From positions 4,960,001 to 5,024,000 of the forward strand of contig JAWHQI010000121.1 in assembly GCA_033032865.1 (NCBI GenBank): 64,000 bases of DNA, in the 5' to 3' direction. Position 1 is the stretch's first letter. Every line of letters begins with the position of its first letter. Shown piece after piece: positions 42,756 to 54,730 of this stretch. A program made the position numbers and the translations under genes. This stretch comes from Dactylorhiza incarnata. Taxonomy: Eukaryota > Streptophyta > Magnoliopsida > Asparagales > Orchidaceae. The notes beneath the pieces were generated by a model. That model was given only the letters and a program-made list of their open reading frames with translations. It did no database searches and had not been told where the DNA came from.

Positions 42756-43403
42756 TCCATCCATGTTCGCCACCCAGCATCTCCAGAAATCCCCTTTTCG
42801 CACCTCCCTTTGTCTCCAGAGTTACATTCAAACCTTGCAATATCCTGTAATTTCCAAAATTATGCCTGACCCACTCCAGCCACGAAATCTGTACTGGAAA
42901 GTCACTGAAATGCTGCCCATGCAGGCCCTGAATTCAGCAAAGTATCACTTCGCCGGACTCCTACTTTTTGCGTAAGTTCTAATTTGGAGTTTAAATTACT
43001 TAAAGTTGAATGTTTGGTGGATAATCATGTTATTTGGAATATTTATGTGTACTATTTTATATCCCAATAATTCTCCTATCATTTAATTAAAGCAATCTTA
43101 ATTTTAATTTGACTAGCAATTGTGTGTTTATCTAATACTCTTATTAATTTTGTTTGTTTGGCGTGTTTCTTTATTAAATTCAGAATTTGTTGTAATTTAT
43201 TTGCTGGACAATTGCATGCGCATCGCATCTTTTAGGTTTCCTTACATCAGTTCGCTTATATTCATCCATTAAAATTTTGTTAGTGCATATATATACTCAC
43301 ATCTTCCGCCGTGCATCACCTTCAATTTTTAGTATTTTATTCTGTAGAAGCTCGATAACTTACTGTATTGTTTTTCTTATACATTTTCACCTGTGAATTG
43401 TAG

Positions 43404-43466
43404 GATTCAGAAAGCAGATCCTTCCTGCTTTGAGGAGGTTGACTGGGACAATCTACTTGAGCATCG
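43404..43466 (+). CDS. Host Myb/SANT-like gene, exon D
   Basis: After a TTGTAG acceptor, the first base completes the codon left by exon C. Then comes IQKADPSCFEEVDWDNLLEH and the split codon of R, before a GTAACT donor. The motif (E)EVDWDNLLEHR is the start of the second Myb repeat in the REB1/TTF1-like plant family. Phase with both neighbours is preserved over a 22.5-kb intron on one side and a 268-bp intron on the other. This supports exon C and exon D belonging to one gene. Confidence 0.75.
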
Positions 43467-43495
43467 GTAACTTGATTTTATATTTATCTTCATCT

Positions 43496-43677
43496 GAAGG
43501 GAAGCCTTGGTCCACCGGTTGAGATGTTGCCGTGTGATCTTGAGGTCACGGGTTTGAGTCCTGTATGTAGCCTCTTGCAAAAATGCATGGTAAGGTTTGC
43601 CTACATTTCACCCTTGTGGTGGGACCCTTCCTGAGACCCTCGCTGCGCAGGGATGCCTTTGTGCACCAGGCTGCCCC
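43496..43677 (+). mobile_element. Au-like tRNA-derived SINE
   Basis: A 182-bp body with a tRNA-like head (TGGTCCACCGGTTGAG near the A box, GGGTTTGAGTCCTG as B box). The conserved tail motifs are TTTCACCCTTGTGGTGGGAC and TGCACCAGGCTGCCC, matching the plant Au SINE as I know it. It is flanked by an 18-19-bp direct repeat TTTATATTTATCTTCATCT / TTTATATTTATCTGCATCT (43477-43495, 43678-43696). It lies in the last intron of the host gene in sense orientation. Confidence 0.85.
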
Positions 43678-43734
43678 TTTATATTTATCTGCATCTATAT
43701 ATATGATATCCAAATGCTTAATGTGAAATCACAG

Positions 43735-43897
43735 GCCGGGGGAAATTTGTCGCAAGAGGTGGCACGAAATGATCAAGCATCTCGATAGATTTTGGGCTAT
43801 GTCCTTTATTGACCAAATTGATGTGCTTTCACAGCGATACTGCCCGGATATGATCCCGTACAGGGAGAAAGACCTGAGCAACCACCCCGATTCATAG
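43735..43897 (+). CDS. Host Myb/SANT-like gene, last exon E
   Basis: The acceptor ATCACAG precedes 43735. The exon completes the R codon, then reads PGEICRKRWHEMIKHLDRFW, AMSFIDQIDVLSQRYCPDMI and PYREKDLSNHPDS, ending at TAG 43895-43897. CRKRW..M(V/I)KH(I/L) is the third helix of the second Myb repeat, and the F..Q(I/V)(D/E)VL..RYCPD tail is characteristic of plant REB1/TTF1-like proteins. No lesion is seen in exons C to E. The known relatives act in the nucleus as sequence-specific DNA-binding factors; the target here is unknown. Confidence 0.8.
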
Positions 43898-45650
<1,753 letters not shown>

Positions 45651-45703
45651 AGCAAGACCCAATTGAAAATGAAGCGAATTATTTATTATTTATTATTTAT
45701 TTC
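45651..45703. other. Deletion junction between psaB and psaA
   Basis: The sequence between the two gene pieces is AT-rich filler (ATTTATTATTTATTATTTAT). The 20-base word ATAACCCCTAAAGAGGCTAG occurs on both sides (45631-45650 and 45705-45724). Roughly the 3' part of psaA, the psaA-psaB spacer and the 5' half of psaB are missing. Confidence 0.8.
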
Positions 45704-46878
45704 AATAACCCCTAAAGAGGCTAGGCTAGATCTAGGACGTGTAGCGGTATCTGATAATATATCTTGGGGACGCCCTAAAGCACACATAGTATCATTATGA
45801 ACATACAAGCCAAAACTGTGAAAACCTAGAAATATGCTTGCCCAGTTCAAATGTGATATGATTGCATCACGATGTCTAAGGACACGGTCTAATAAATCGT
45901 TGTATCGAGTAGTTGGATCATAGTCTCTTACCATAAAGATGGTTGCATGTGCAACATTGCCAACTATAAGAAATCCACCGATCCACATGTGATGTGTGAA
46001 CAACGAAAGTTGTTACCATAGTCAATAGCTAAGTATGGATAGGGGCATGGAATACATATGGTGAGCTACAACAATGGTTAAATAGCATAACATAGCTAGG
46101 TTCAGAGATAATTGAGCATGCCATGATGTTGTTAGGATTTCATAGAGACCCTTATGGCCCTGGCCCTTAAATGGACCTGGCCCATAAATGGACCTGTATG
46201 ACTCTAAAATGTCTTTCAGACCATGACCAATGGCCCAGTTAGTCCTATACATATGACCTGCGATCAGGAACAAAGATACAATAGCTAAATGATGGTGTGC
46301 AATATCACTCAACCAAAGACCCCCTGTTATTGGATCTAATCCTCCACGAAAACTCAGAAATTCCGCATATTTTTCCCAATTCAAAGTGAAAAAGGGGGTT
46401 GCTCCCTCAGCAAAACTTGGATAAAGTTGAGGAAAAAGATCCCGATTCAAGATAAATTCGCGAGGAAGTGGTATTTCTGTAGGATCAACTTCAGCGCCGA
46501 GAAATTTGTTAATCGGTAAAGATACATCGATTTGGTGCCCCGCCCAAGAAAGAGATCTAAGTCCTAGTAATCCCGCTAAGTGGTGATTCAACATAGATTT
46601 TACATCTTGGGACCAAGCCAATTTTGGGGAGGCATTGTGATAATGGAACCAACCAGCAAAAGCATTAATGATGCAAAGACCAATGCACAAATTGCGGTAC
46701 AATAGAGTTGTAATTCACTAGTGATTCCAGATGCTCTCCAAATCTGAAAAAACTCGGAGGTTATTTGTATTCCTCGAAAATCACCGCCCACATCCCCGTT
46801 CAATATTTCTTGACCTACTATTGGCAAAACTACTTGGGCACTGGGTGCAATATGAGTAGGATCGCTTAGCCATGCTTC
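45704..46878 (-). pseudogene. psaA: Nuclear plastid insertion: psaA, middle part
   Basis: Minus-strand segments include [79 protein letters not shown] and [20 protein letters not shown], all photosystem I P700 apoprotein A1 (PsaA). The reading frame is broken in several places. It is cut at 46883 by element E2 between the SN and YEAW codons; the 5' end of the gene resumes at 60791. It is a non-functional nuclear copy. Confidence 0.95.
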
Positions 46879-47939
46879 ATAATTGATGGCGCAAATCTCA
46901 CACACCGCTATAGGCGGTAGCTTGACTGCGACACGAAACGGCAGTGTACCGATCGTTCAAGTAATAAATGTTGGGAATAAATCCCCGAGTGTCGGTCTCT
47001 TGAGGAACACAATAAGGTGGAGTTTACTATTGAGGCAGGACTTGAGATCGAAGTCCTTAAATCGGATGGATTGCGGGGGAGTTGGGTTGGCTTTTGGAAA
47101 ACAAAATAAAAGCTAACAACTACTCCTATGCAATGCCGCTATGCAAAGCTTCGCTTGGCGGGATGGAAACTAGGCAGGCCTTGAGCGCGCTGCGTCGCAA
47201 GGGCGGATGGACGAGAAGGCTAATGGAATCGAACTATGCAGGCCTTGAGCGCGCTGCTTCGATAGGTGAATGGATTACGGGCCGCGATGCCACGCTTCGG
47301 TAGGCGAATGGGCGAGTAAGCTAGTGGAATGAGGGTCGCAAGCACCTCTTCGACAAGCACGCCACTAGCAATTGCTAGTGCGGCACCGGACACGATGGTG
47401 GGATGGAGGATGGAATGGGGCGCACCTCAAGCAACTCAAATAACAAGCATTTCACAAATACAAGAAATATATGGAAATACAAATTGGTTCAAGTGCAACT
47501 TCATCAAAATATACAAGATCTAACTATTACAACAATCAATAAAAGGAGAACAAGGCAAGAAATCGACCGAATCCGAAGGCTCGTTGAAGATTCACGGTTG
47601 GAATTGCCGGGTTGTCAATCCGCGTCCAAGCTCGGTCCGCAACTACGTCCGGGGTAGAGAGAGCTGTCACGACTCTCCAATGGACCCGTCTTCTTCGTCT
47701 CACGATCCGGTGGAGGTTGCCAACTTCCTCTTGCTTGACGGTAATGGCGGCTAGGTCTTCCTTTGGAGCTCTTGGATGAAGGAGGAGGCCGAGAGGAGAC
47801 TCCGGCTCAAGATAGGCGTGAAGAGCAAGCCCGGAGCACCTCTATATGGTGGGCGACGGTGGAGGGGCGAAACTGGGCGGAACCGGGTGGAAAACGGCGG
47901 CTGGAAGCGAGATCATCTGACCTAAATCGCGAGCAGCGG

Positions 47940-47946
47940 ATTTATA
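47940..47946 (-). promoter_or_regulatory. TATA box of E2 LTR
   Basis: Minus-strand TATAAAT in the context GCGCCTATAAATCCGC. E3 has the related GCGCCTATTTAAGCGCC at the equivalent place (53745-53752). Confidence 0.6.
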
Positions 47947-47964
47947 GGCGCTGGAATTAAACAG

Positions 47965-48330
47965 TGCGCACGGTCAGTGGCGCACGACCAGTGGTCGTGC
48001 GCACTAGAATCCTGTGATCGTGCGCTCTGCCTGGACGGAACCTGCAAAGACAGAAATTATAAAATAACATGTTCGCACGACCAGTGGCGCACGACCGATG
48101 GTCGTGCGCACTAGCGTCAGTGGTCGTGCGCAATAGATGAAACAGAACTCAGAAATTTAATGGTCAATGCGCACGAGCAGTGGCGCACGACCGGTGGTCG
48201 TGCGCACTGGCATTGGTGGTCGTGCGCACTGCACCAAACAGAACTCGTGAAAAAGGCGTTAAGTGCACACGATCAGTGGCGCACGACCAGTGGTCGTGCG
48301 CAATAGAACCAGTGATCGTGCGCAGTGTTC
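47965..48330. repeat. Hairpin array (GCGCACGACC family) in E2 LTR
   Basis: Four groups about 90 bp apart, each with a palindrome such as GCGCACGACCAGTGGTCGTG plus a single CGTGCGCA(C/A)T arm. The stems are 10-11 bp and GC-rich. Confidence 0.9.
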
Positions 48331-48587
48331 CTGTGCAGAATTGCACCGGAAGCACCTGCACGACTCCTGTTCTAGCGTACCACCACGAATCCAGCTACTG
48401 AAAGTGGCACCTAACAGCACAAGAATACTACTAAAGACAAAAAGCACGAAAATCACACCAAAGTGGGCCAAGATGTGCACCTAGCATGGATTATCAAATA
48501 TAAACTAAAACAAGGCTAAAGTGCGGAGAAATGACTAAATAACGGCCCAGATGAGTCCATAAAAGTGTATATGATGAGGACTCATCA

Positions 48588-50160
48588 CACCCCCAGACTT
48601 AACTGTTTGCGCGTCCCGAGCAAACAAATTCTAAGCGAACGGGGAAAGAAAAGTAGGTGGCTTAAAACTACAATATAGAGTAACATGCGAAGTCGCATGC
48701 TCACGTGCATAAGAAAAGTAGTAGAGAAGATTTCTGATTATATAAACAGTCTATATATTTCTAAAAGAGTAAAAGCATATTACAACTACTCAAAATGGTG
48801 AACAACGGTGAATCAGTCGGTCATGCATACGGAGAAAGTAAACTAAGCGCTGAGACGAGCATTGCTCAAGATCGGGATGCGGGAAAAACTCCACTGAAAT
48901 CCATCAGTGTCGGTGACCATAAGCTTGCCCGGTCACATTCTCTCCACGGCACTGGTTTGACTCAATTGCGTGAATCAATAGGACTTTAGGTTTTAATTGG
49001 GGCTTGGGTTTAGGTGAGGATAAACAAAGATAAAAACGACGTCTCAAGCACTAAACCCAAATGAGCTAATGCAGGAAACTATCCTCATTCGCCACACAAA
49101 CACGCGGGTACATCACACCCCCAGACTTGGATTTTACTACATGGGTGTGTGCACCGCCTACTCCCAAACATACATTTTTACACAGATTTTTCATTAAAGC
49201 TCAACTCCTTTTTCGTTTCTTTTTACTTCTTTTCTTTTTCCCATTTTTTTTCTTTTCTTTTCTTTTCAAAACATTTTCAGCAAATTTATCAATGTTGCAT
49301 ATCCACATATTCACAAAAGTATCACAACATCAACACCCCAACCCATGAAAATAATAAACAGCTAAAGCTCAGATTTGGGCGTGCGACTAGGATTGGCTTT
49401 TGGGCTTTGGTGAAATAAAAGTGGGGCTGAATCAAAGAACGGGTAGGCACAACTGGGCTAGCGAGGCTATAGCGGTAGGGATAGGCACAAAGGCTCAACC
49501 GGGACAAAATGATGGCCTATATCACATTCACACAATTGACTAACCGTATACCCATGATTCAAGAATCGCTTGGGGCAAGTTCTAGCCACCGAGAAAGATT
49601 CTCCTTTCTCCCGACTCAAGCAATACGAATCTAGCGATCGTTTACACACATCCCTATGCTACCGTTTGATTCACACCGGATTCACCATTTGAGTAGAGTA
49701 AACAACATTTACACTAATAAGAAAAATATAAAACCATAATATAAAGAGAAGTCTAATCTACACAAATTTTTTATGCAACCGAGCACTCGACTAGGAGCAC
49801 TACTAGAGTCAACATTTTACTCTGCTACATAATCCTAAGCCATCACCTAGACTTTCCCAAATAAGCAGAAGAATTAAATTCACAACAGAGCAGGCAAACA
49901 GATGAGTACGCGCTCAAGTGGGTGATGTGGTGTGCAATGAAAATAAACAAAACATTTTAAATGGAATCTTCTAGCATGCAGTGCAATAGTGCGCGTGAGC
50001 GGGTAAACAAAACTACTCTCCCCCAGACTTAAACTAAACAATCCACAAAACATATGACATGAAAATCAGCATAGGGCTAGGGGAAGAGAGTACCCAATGC
50101 TCAGCAAGTGAGCATACCAGAAGATTGGCGTTTAAACCCAGACTAAGCTGCAGCGTCCGC
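48588..50160 (-). other. E2 3' internal region, shared with E3
   Basis: CACCCCCAGACTTAAC at 48586-48601 is the polypurine tract in reverse. Further blocks (GACCATAAGCTTGCCCGGTC at 48918, CCCAATGCTCAGCAAGTGAG at 50093) correspond to 58510-58530 and 57345-57375 of E3. No gene was seen; a TTTTC-rich tract lies at 49200-49280. Confidence 0.75.
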
Positions 50161-50334
50161 CATCCAGAATAAGATACCTGCAAGGGTCAGCTCCGCAAAA
50201 ACAAAAGACAAAAGAAAATTGAAAAGAAAATACTACTAACTAAACATGATTAGAAGAAATAAGAATGCAGGAAAAGAAAGATAACTACTGGGGTTATTGT
50301 CCTCCCAGCACGACTTATTCAAACTTTAAGAGTT

Positions 50335-51612
50335 CTAGCTAATGGGCCTATGAAAAGAAAAGTGCACAGGTAACTGTTCTAATATGCGCATCGGTAGCGG
50401 GTACCGATACGGAGACAGAGCAGTCACCCCTCTACCTAAATATAGATAATACCTGCTTGACACAGGTAGAGGGAAAAGAAAGTAAGAAGAGGAGGAGGCC
50501 TGGTCCTCACTCATCTCACAAAACACCTCCTTGCCTAGCAAGGTATCGTCAACAGGGGGGCAGCAGGAGGAAAAGGCAATGAGTGGAGCTTCCTCAACGG
50601 AGGGGGAATAAACCTCCTCACATGAGAGGATACTCTCATCATTGACTTGAGCAAAAAGCTCCAAGTCCTCCTGAAGTACCTGTGAAGATTCAACCTGCAC
50701 AGGCTCGGGTGAAGAGGGGGGATCGAGAAATAAACAAGATGAAGAACATAAATAATCAAAAATCGGGGGAGTGGTCCCGGTCTCACTCCCGTCAGGTTGG
50801 GGCAGTAAAATAATGTTAGCATTGTCATCAATGCCACAAGATTCGGCGGGATCAACGGTGGCCAAGCTCAGGATTTGGACTTCCTCCACCGGTGCTGAGG
50901 AAAACTCCTCTTCACCTAGAAGGTTGTCCTCCTCCATAGGAATAGGCACAATACTAAGATCAACCGCCTCCTCCTGCGACACATCATCAACAATGTCGTC
51001 AGAGACGAGTGTAGTATGCACAACAGGGAGAGGAATAGTGCTCGGATAAAAGTCGAGCACCGATTCCTCACAAAGAATCGAATCCACTAGAGGTGGTGGA
51101 TGCACCGGGAGAATAGGCTCAGTAGTGTCGGTGCCCAGATCAGCCGCACATCCGGTGACCGTATCCATGCCATACCCTTCAAAATGTGAAGGTGACAAAG
51201 ACACATAGCCGGATGTTGAAGGTGTGCCGCCAGAGCTAGGAGTTGGGACGATCCGAATATCCGGCTCGTCATCCTCATCCAATTGGCGATGAAAAGCAGC
51301 ACAATCCTTCAGGGCGTGATCTGTGCTCCGACAAAACTGGCACTGCCCAGCAGGCTTCTTTGGCACAGCGGGAGCTGGAGCCGAAAAGAAGTATGACGGT
51401 AATGGCTCAGCAGAGTAGCCATAAGACTTACGCGCACCATATGGAGTATCAGACGGAGTCGATGCTCTATATGCTGGGCGAGAGGAATTATGCCTACTAT
51501 TCTCCGTAGGGCATTCAACACTAGAGTGGGAAGTAGCTCCACACCAACGGCAACGGAAATTTAGATGTGCCCACATAATGTGAAGATAATACGATTCAGA
51601 CAAAATGTGCAA
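50335..51612 (-). CDS. E2 dual-CCHC acidic protein, 425 residues, unknown family
   Basis: The only long frame of E2, uninterrupted. Two zinc knuckles of spacing CX2CX4HX4C lie at residues 21-34 (CRWCGATSHSSVEC) and 91-104 (CQFCRSTDHALKDC). The second is followed by AAFHRQLDEDDEPDIRIVP. The rest is serine-rich and strongly acidic, with no capsid, protease or RT motif, and the C-terminus contains EPVQVESSQVLQEDLELFAQ. A decayed homologue with both knuckles and the C-terminal motif is in E1 (12375-13476). The knuckles suggest RNA or DNA binding, perhaps of the element transcript. The first ATG (51612) lies 155 bp after the primer site; a later start is possible but would lose the first knuckle. 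Function is inferred only from the knuckles. Confidence 0.7.
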   Translation of the reverse strand: MHILSESYYLHIMWAHLNFRCRWCGATSHSSVECPTENSRHNSSRPAYRASTPSDTPYGARKSYGYSAEPLPSYFFSAPAPAVPKKPAGQCQFCRSTDHALKDCAAFHRQLDEDDEPDIRIVPTPSSGGTPSTSGYVSLSPSHFEGYGMDTVTGCAADLGTDTTEPILPVHPPPLVDSILCEESVLDFYPSTIPLPVVHTTLVSDDIVDDVSQEEAVDLSIVPIPMEEDNLLGEEEFSSAPVEEVQILSLATVDPAESCGIDDNANIILLPQPDGSETGTTPPIFDYLCSSSCLFLDPPSSPEPVQVESSQVLQEDLELFAQVNDESILSCEEVYSPSVEEAPLIAFSSCCPPVDDTLLGKEVFCEMSEDQASSSSYFLFPLPVSSRYYLYLGRGVTALSPYRYPLPMRILEQLPVHFSFHRPIS

Positions 51613-51766
51613 AATACTACACCTAACAAAAATTTACTAAAGCAACCTAATAAAAACAAGAAAATGGAATAAAAAGAACAGAAATAAAATAACAGAAAAT
51701 GCAATTTACAAATGGAAGGGCTTTTCTCTCAGGTTCTCCCTCTCAAGAAAACTCACACGACTGTGT

Positions 51767-51784
51767 TCCCCGGCAACGGTGCCA
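51767..51784 (-). other. E2 primer-binding site
   Basis: Minus-strand TGGCACCGTTGCCGGGGA lies seven bases after the LTR. It differs from the E3 site at one base. Confidence 0.85.
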
Positions 51785-53108
51785 AAAACTTGATGGCGCA
51801 AATCTCACACACCGCTATAGGCGGTAGCTTGACTGCGACACGAAACGGCAGTGTACCGATCGTTCAAGTAATAAATGTTGGGAATAAATCCCCGAGTGTC
51901 GGTCTCTTGAGGAACACAATAAGGTGGAGTTTACTATTGAGGCAGGACTTGAGATCGAAGTCCTTAAATCGGATGGATTGCGGGGGAGTTGGGTTGGCTT
52001 TTGGAAAACAAAATAAAAGCTAACAACTACTCCTATGCAATGCTGCTATGCAAAGCTTCGCTTGGCGGGATGGAAACTAGGCAGGCCTTGAGCGCGCTGC
52101 GTCGCAAGGGCGGATGGACGAGAAGGCTAATGGAATCGAACTATGCAGGCCTTGAGCGCGCTGCTTCGATAGGTGAATGGATTACGGGCCGCGATGCCAC
52201 GCTTCGGTAGGCGAATGGGCGAGTAAGCTAGTGGAATGAGGGTCGCAAGCACCTCTTCGACAAGCACGCCACTAGCAATTGCTAGTGCGGCACCGGACAC
52301 GATGGTGGGATGGAGGATGGAATGGGGCGCACCTCAAGCAACTCAAATAACAAGCATTTCACAAATACAAGAAATATATGGAAATACAAATTGGTTCAAG
52401 TGCAACTTCATCAAAATATACAAGATCTAACTATTACAACAATCAATAAAAGGAGAACAAGGCAAGAAATCGACCGAATCCGAAGGCTCGTTGAAGATTC
52501 ACGGTTGGAATCGCCGGGTTGTCAATCCGCGTCCAAGCTCGGTCCGCAACTACGTCCGGGGTAGAGAGAGCTGTCACGACTCTCCAATGGACCCGTCTTC
52601 TTCGTCTCACGATCCGGTGGAGGTTGCCAACTTCCTCTTGCTTGACGGTAATGGCGGCTAGGTCTTCCTTTGGAGCTCTTGGATGAAGGAGGAGGCCGAG
52701 AGGAGACTCCGGCTCAAGATAGGCGTGAAGAGCAAGCCCGGAGCACCTCTATATGGTGGGCGACGGTGGAGGGGCGAAACTGGGCGGAATCGGGTGGAAA
52801 ACGGCGGCTGGAAGCGAGATCATCTGACCTAAATCGCGAGCAGCGGATTTATAGGCGCTGGAATTAAACAGTGCGCACGGTCAGTGGCGCACGACCAGTG
52901 GTCGTGCGCACTAGAATCCTGTGATCGTGCGCTCTGCCTGGACGGAACCTGCAAAGACAGAAATTATAAAATAACATGTTCGCACGACCAGTGGCGCACG
53001 ACCGATGGTCGTGCGCACTAGCGTCAGTGGTCGTGCGCAATAGATGAAACAGAACTCAGAAATTTAATGGTCAATGCGCACGAGCAGTGGCGCACGACCG
53101 GTGGTCGT

Positions 53109-54617
53109 TGATGAGTCCTGATTATATACACCTTCATGGACTCATCCGGGCCATTATTTAGTCAATATCACGCACTTTAGCCTTATTATAGTTTATAATT
53201 GATAACCCATGCTAGGTGCACATTTTGGCCCGCTTTGGTGTGTTTTCGTGTTTATTTCCTTTCATAGTACTCATATGTTGTTAAGTGCCACTTTTGGTGG
53301 CTAGATCTGTGTTTGTGCTGGAATAGGAGGCGTGCAAGTGTTTCCGGTGCAATTCTGCACAGGAACACTGCGCACGATCACTTGTTCTAGTGCGCACGAC
53401 CACCGGTCGTGCGCCACTAATCGTGCGCACTTAACCCTTTTTCACGAGTTCTGTCTGGTGTAGTGCGCACGACCATCGACTCCAGTGCGCACGACCATCG
53501 GTCGTGCGCCATTGCTCGTGCGCATTGACCATTAAATTTCTGAGTTCTGTTTGCTGTAGTGCGCACGACCATCAACTCCAGTGCGCACGACCACCGGTCG
53601 TGCGCCACTGGTCGTGCGAACATTGTATTTCATGATTTCATCTCGTGCAGGTTCTGTCCAGGCAGTGCGCACGATCGCAGGATTCCAGTGCGCACGACCA
53701 CTGGTCGTGCGCCAATGATCGTGCGCAGTGTTTAATCCAGCGCCTATTTAAGCGCCTGTTGCGATTTTAGGGCGATATATCCATTCCGGGAGCGGGATTT
53801 CTGTTCCGTACGCCGCCGACCGCCCCCTTGGATCGCCCCTACTTCATCTCCTACGCAAGGGGAAGCTTCCTCGGTCCATTCCTGGACATCCTCCATCGTC
53901 CGTGAGTGTTCTCCATCATCCGCAAGCCTCCAAGCAATCATTTTCGCTTTCCGCCCGGTGAGAAGAAGAAGAGACCTTGTGTCGAAGACGACGGAGCACG
54001 TAGGGAGATTGTGACAGCCCTCTACGCCGGAAGCATCGTCCGCCCGAGTCCGGAGGTAGCCCGACAACCTACCATTCCGGCCGTGAACGGCCGCTAGTCT
54101 TCACCACCGGTTATCTCCTTCCTCTTTCCTTGATTGTACCCCTTTGAATCTTTTACTAAATGAATATGGTGATATTTATTTGATGAGAATGAACGTTTCT
54201 GTGTTCTTATTCATGGGTTGGTTGTGATTCACCACATTCAAGCGCACTCACTCACACACGCACGCAAGGTGTTTGCTCCGTGTTGGCAAGAGCTAACGAC
54301 GGTTGTGAAGAGGTGTTTGCGACCCTCACTCTCTCGCGCCTGAGTCCACTTCATTCGCCTCACGAAGCACGGCATCGCGGCCGTTGCATCCACCTCACGT
54401 TGCGAAGCGGTGTTCTCGACCCGCATCTCTTTTATTGTTGTTAAAATTAGGAAAACCAACCAAAAACCCCTTGTTGTGTTTGTGAAACGCTTGTGTAACA
54501 ATATTCACTGCACGATTCGATCACCCATCCTGCATTCCTCAAGAGACCGACATCCGGGGAATTTATTCTCCACAATTATTACTTGACAGCGACCGGTGCA
54601 CTTGCCGACGCGCATCA
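53109..54617 (+). repeat. E3 left LTR, 1509 bp
   Basis: Its first 250 bases are similar to the reverse of the E2 LTR end (…GATTATATACACC, …CCATGCTAGGTGCAC). TATA-like TATTTAAG lies at 53745-53752; hairpin array at 53370-53735. Confidence 0.95.
53370..53735. repeat. Hairpin array (GCGCACGACC family) in E3 left LTR
   Basis: Repeated GCGCACGACCACCGGTCGTG-type palindromes, each followed by GCGCCA and a single CGTGCGCA arm, every 85-95 bp. They lie just upstream of the TATA-like motif. The right LTR has the same array at 59122-59510 with one extra 22-bp unit. Confidence 0.9.
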
Positions 54618-54623
54618 AGTTTT

Positions 54624-54641
54624 TGGCGCCGTTGCCGGGGA
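54624..54641 (+). other. E3 primer-binding site
   Basis: TGGCGCCGTTGCCGGGGA, six bases after the LTR, the classic primer site of plant Athila and Tat elements. Confidence 0.9.
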
Positions 54642-54730
54642 ACGCAGGCGTGTATCGTCTTGTGTCGTGACTCTCGTTACACGAGCAGTTGTTTTTGATC
54701 TTTTCATTTTCTTCTTGTTGTTGACAGTAC

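Larger units (their letters stand above)
20863..43403 (+). other. Giant transposon-filled intron of the host gene
   Basis: The donor GTATGT at 20863 and the acceptor TTGTAG at 43401-43403 flank 22.5 kb. Phase is preserved across it. It contains at least eight separable mobile elements or relics. Sequence near both edges (20863-21238 and 42980-43403) is AT-rich and transposon-poor, as expected for the ancestral intron. Confidence 0.65.
46884..48587 (-). repeat. E2 left LTR (3' LTR), 1704 bp
   Basis: TGATGGCGCAAATCTC…GAGGACTCATCA. It contains a hairpin array (47965-48330) and a reverse TATA box (47940-47946). Confidence 0.95.

Noticed and set aside
42703..42975. Open frame ending GLLLFA before GTAAG as a host exon
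   Set aside because: Exons C and D join in perfect phase without it, and its first half is the GAGCTC-rich repeat.
43500..43560. A functional tRNA gene
   Set aside because: Only A- and B-box-like parts are present, with a SINE tail and target duplication; no full cloverleaf.
46883..47960. Short plus-strand frames repeated at 51712-52867
   Set aside because: They are inside the two E2 LTRs and duplicated with them; no motif.
48164..48361. Frames rich in AHDRWSCA/ARPVAHD repeats in E2 and E3 LTRs
   Set aside because: Translations of the hairpin arrays, open on both strands by composition.
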